From NCBI RefSeq assembly GCF_037038585.1, contig NC_092521.1, forward strand, positions 111,192,605 through 111,256,604: a DNA stretch of 64,000 nucleotides. Reading direction: 5' to 3'. Of this stretch, positions 61,511-64,000 are shown piece after piece. The DNA comes from Patagioenas fasciata (Eukaryota > Chordata > Aves > Columbiformes > Columbidae). The notes beneath the pieces are model-generated. The model did no database searches, had not been told where the DNA came from, and saw only the letters and a list, made by a program, of their open reading frames with translations. The stretch's first letter is position 1, and each line of letters begins with the position of its first letter. A program made the position numbers and the translations under genes.

Positions 61511-61660
61511 AGTGTGGTGGTCTTCGGTGGTGTCTTGTGCTCTCCAGCAGTGTCATTCACTCTCCAACGGTCTCCGGCAGTAGCCTTCTGTCTCCAGTGG
61601 TCTCCTCTGGTCTCCGCCATTTTTGGACAGTGTCCGGTGGTTTCCAATGGGCTCCAAGGG
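61511..61660 (+). repeat. 10-bp tandem repeat, copy D (15 units)
   Basis: Units such as TCTCCAGCAG, TCTCCAACGG, TCTCCGGCAG and TCTCCAGTGG in strict 10-bp register. Confidence 0.9.
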
Positions 61661-61720
61661 ACTTCTCCTGGCTCTGGGGCTGCCAGCCAGAAGATGGCAG
61701 CCCCTCTTCTCACTGCTTTT

Positions 61721-62257
61721 CTAGGGGTCAGGGCAGAGGAGATGCCCTGGCATGAGGGGTGGGAGTACAGTCCGGGATGTTGGCCTTATCTGTGGCTCAA
61801 CAGCGGCTGGCAGAGGCTGCTGGGACAGAGCTGGTTGTTGTAAGGCAGCAGTATGGGATGTCCCTGAGAGCCCTCGGCCATCCTGCGGCACTTCAGGCAC
61901 CACGGGGCTGGAGGTAGCTCGGCCATGGTGCTCTGGAGCCCCAGCAGCCCTGCCTGAGGTGGATCCACCTCCAAGGGCTCCTCTTGCCTGTGGGAGCTGC
62001 TGCTGCTCCCGACAGGCAGCTGCCATTTTCTGGGCAGCAGAACCATCTTGAGAGGTTCCCTGAACCTCCTCTCGCTTCTTCCACTTGATAAGGTTCTGCC
62101 TTTGCTGAACCCTTCTCTCTAAGCGCAATCTGACTGTGGCGCAGCTGGCAGAGCTGTGCTCCAACTGCTGTAATGGAGGCTGGTAACGTCCCCAACGGAC
62201 GCTGCGGTGGGCAGCATGGCGACCCACAAGGCCATGAAGTCCCCATTGTGGGACCAT
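61721..62257 (-). CDS. Main open frame of copy D
   Basis: 178 codons from ATG at 62257. It starts MVPQWGLHGLVGRHAAHRS, then WGRYQPPLQQLEHSSASCAT, a basic segment VRLRLERRVQQRQNLIKWKK with coiled-coil potential, a glutamine-rich part, and a serine/proline-rich tail. It begins six bases inside the exon that follows the TTTCTTTCTGCAG acceptor. It runs through the lost donor to a stop at 61721. The exon also has an upstream open continuation (to 62293) through the acceptor, which is probably intronic. No signal peptide or known domain is seen. Confidence 0.4.
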   Translation of the reverse strand: MVPQWGLHGLVGRHAAHRSVRWGRYQPPLQQLEHSSASCATVRLRLERRVQQRQNLIKWKKREEVQGTSQDGSAAQKMAAACREQQQLPQARGALGGGSTSGRAAGAPEHHGRATSSPVVPEVPQDGRGLSGTSHTAALQQPALSQQPLPAAVEPQIRPTSRTVLPPLMPGHLLCPDP

Positions 62258-62629
62258 TTTGCTCTGCAGAAAGAAAGGCCACACCTCAGGCACCAGGCCT
62301 GCCCTGCAGCTGCCCTTGTGTGCCTAGGGCTCCAGTCCCCTCCTGGTGCCAGGCCTGGGGTCCCCTCAGAGGACAGCAGCCACGGTGTCCCAGGAGGGTC
62401 GGGGGTTCTCCGTGACCCTCCAGCCGCTCGGCTCCCTGCAAGTGGCATCGTCCCCGCAGCCAGCAGGAGCCCAGGGGGGCAGAGGGGAGGAGAGGGCCCC
62501 GTGTCCTCGAACTGCTGCCCAGCGGCCACAGGGTGTCCCATCCCCATAGCTTAGAGGGGAAATGAGTGGCCGGGGCTTAGAAACTTAGTTCAGGTGAAAC
62601 ATTCCATGTTGCAAGTTACAAGTGTGCAA

Positions 62630-62635
62630 TTTATT
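62630..62635 (-). terminator. Polyadenylation signal AATAAA, copy D
   Basis: Same position as in copy C, within an identical 20-base context on the plus strand. Confidence 0.5.
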
Positions 62636-62834
62636 TAATACATGGTCCTACCATGTGTTAAATAGTTCCAGAATCAAGTCTTGTCCTTACGAAACCTCTA
62701 CAGGGGGATTTTCCCCTGGTTTGTCAGGGATATGTAGACACCAATCAGCATTCCATTCATCATCCCAATGTACGTTGTATTTGTGTTCGAAAGAATCACC
62801 TTCAGAAGGGGTAATCAGCCAAATTCTAAGACAG

Positions 62835-63585
62835 GTGCCAACACTGCCACTGGCTCAAGCTGGGTACCTGCACAGAAGTCCAACCCGAGCATAGAAAAAC
62901 ATCGAGTTTTGTATCTCTACAGATCATTCATACCATGATTCAGTCCAACAGCAATATTTCACTTTGGCATCTTCTTGTTTCTCATTGGATCCTTTCCACT
63001 GATCTCATATATGCCTTTGTTTTGTCCAGCTATAGATATTGTTTATGGTCCATAGCCTTGTAGGTGCTGTTTTGTCTGAATAAATCCTTTTCTTGTCAGC
63101 CAAGTCCAAAGCAGGCCTCATCTTGCAAGTGTTCAGTGTAGTTTGTAGTTGTTTTTGGTAAATACGAGCAGACCCCTACAGCTTATGATTTCAGCAAACC
63201 CAGTTTACTAAGTAACATGAAGCAGAGAGTATATTAAAAATCCCACAACTTTCTACTTCTAGATGATTCATTATGTTCATTATGCATTTACTTCAGCTAA
63301 ATGATTAATATGAACCTTAAATTGGGCTCATCCACTGACCTGTGAGTAGTTTAACCATCGCCATACAGCCAGCTTATTTAGCAGAGAGAACTCAGAATAG
63401 GCTCACTCAGGCTGTCATATTTGTAGAATAAAGTGGTTGACTTGTAGTCAAATTGCCTGCAGTGGGAAAGGTCTGCACGAGACTCCTGAGCCCACAACTC
63501 AACAGTGTTCAGTGTGCCGTTCTGCTTCCCTGTGGGTTTCCCAAAAGGAGTTCTTGGCCTGGCTACAGCTCAGGCCTTTCCCTCC
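62835..63585. other. AT-rich non-coding stretch
   Basis: No gene recognised between copy D and the CR1 at the right edge. Confidence 0.5.
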
Positions 63586-63589
63586 TCTG

Positions 63590-64000
63590 GAGCCTGGACC
63601 AAACTGCTGCTGGTTTGTCTGGGGGGTTCGAGTGCCTCCACCACAAAGACAGTGACTGGAGAAGCAAAGTCCCTCCCACAGTAGGTGAGGATGGGGCTCA
63701 TGACCACTTGAGGAACTGGAATGTACATAAATCTAGAGGGGCCTGATGAGATGTACCCAGAGTCCAGAGGGAATTGGCTGATGGGGTTGCCAAGCCATTC
63801 TCCGTGATATCGGACAAGTCCTGGCAGTCAGGTGAAGTGCCTGGTGACTGGAAAAAGGGAAACGTGGCACCCAGTTTTAAGAAGGGTAGAAAGGAGGACC
63901 TGGAGAACGACTGAGCTGTCAGCCTCATCTCTGTGCCCAGGAGGATCATGGAACAGATCCTCCTAGAAACTGTCCTAAGGCACATGGGGGACAGGGAGGT
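63590..64000 (+). mobile_element. CR1 LINE, reverse-transcriptase start, runs off window
   Basis: Matches the CR1 ORF2 segment just before and into the reverse-transcriptase domain. Landmarks are 'cgagtgcctccaccacaaag', 'aggggcctgatgagatg', then a frame with [18 protein letters not shown] and VSLISVPRRIMEQILLETVL, the conserved fingers region. An in-frame TGA at 63912-63914 replaces the arginine of the usual NYRPVSL motif, so the copy is dead. Unlike the other CR1 pieces it is an internal part, so the element may be long and extend to the right. Confidence 0.9.

Larger units (their letters stand above)
61234..62830 (-). pseudogene. Duplicated gene-like unit, copy D (unrecognised family)
   Basis: The longest copy. 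Minus-strand order is: a frame with FEHKYN and DWCLHIPDK (about 62790-62725, broken by stops), AATAAA (plus 62630-62635), MGMGHPVAAGQQ (62547), the acceptor TTTCTTTCTGCAG before 62263, an open block to 61721, a decamer-repeat frame with GAAIFWLAAPE, and a block with VAFFPSEDEEASGG ending near 61234. The donor equivalent to that in C reads ACAG|ATAAGG and is lost. Copy C matches the 5' two-thirds and copy A the 3' third, so D links the two types and may be closest to the ancestral layout. No family recognised. Confidence 0.5.

Noticed and set aside
45061..61660. Regular short repeats as a CRISPR array
   Set aside because: The 10-bp and 18-bp units are contiguous with no unique spacers, and the genome is a vertebrate one.
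1..64000. tRNA, rRNA or small structured RNA genes
   Set aside because: No A/B box pair with a cloverleaf, and no 5S or snRNA-like sequence, was noticed on reading. A covariance-model scan was not possible here, so absence is not proven.

Overview
The window reads as a bird nuclear genome. The evidence is six CR1 LINE pieces, three of them ending in the octamer-type 3' tail typical of avian CR1 (for example TTCTGTGATTCTGTGA near 55.41 kb), and LTRs that look like the ERVL-type and ERVK-type families common in Neoaves. There are no operons or prokaryote-style genes. Most open frames are short chance ORFs, and no complete, intact, recognisable protein-coding gene is visible.

Layout. From 1 to about 44 kb the sequence is AT-rich intergenic or intronic DNA. 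It holds an ancient CR1/L3-like remnant (7.4-7.9 kb), a very clear 223-bp mariner-type MITE with TA target duplication (9993-10215), a (TAAAA)n microsatellite (17.9 kb), a CR1 (18.5-19.0 kb), a nearly full-length solo ERVL-type LTR (23.6-24.2 kb), a possible TATA promoter (27.19 kb), a CR1 (33.2-33.6 kb), an LTR abutting a CR1 tail (37.7-38.2 kb), and a CR1 next to a short local duplication (43.1-44.7 kb).

From about 44.8 to 62.8 kb the character changes: it is richer in GC and in splice-like signals and is built of mosaic duplications. Four large copies of an unrecognised, minus-strand, gene-like unit occur (A 44.8-45.6, B 51.4-51.9, C 52.9-54.2, D 61.2-62.8 kb), plus a fragment at 47.5 kb. 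All five carry a tandem repeat with an exact 10-bp period. Copies C and D share an exon-like block preceded by the acceptor TTTCTTTCTGCAG. Consensus GTGAGC donors survive in B and C but are mutated in A and D. Between the copies lie an ERVK-like LTR with TATA and AATAAA (49.5-49.8 kb), a CpG island with a frame-broken candidate exon ending at a consensus donor (50.4-51.1 kb), and a CR1 (55.0-55.4 kb).

At 56.9-59.3 kb, on the plus strand, is a decayed gene for a repeat-rich, probably nuclear protein. It has fourteen 18-bp (six-residue) repeats, a consensus donor and acceptor that join in phase, about seven repeats of roughly 43 residues, and a lysine/arginine-rich C terminus. I do not recognise its family. 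An ERVL-type LTR 3' part follows it. The last 400 bases are the start of a CR1 reverse-transcriptase region that runs off the window.

The most unusual item is the helical-period (10-bp) repeat embedded in a duplicated gene-like family, together with the plus-strand repeat-protein pseudogene inside the same cluster. Functions are not assigned where I could not recognise the family. Homology statements about CR1 and LTR families rest on recall of their consensus features, not on a search.
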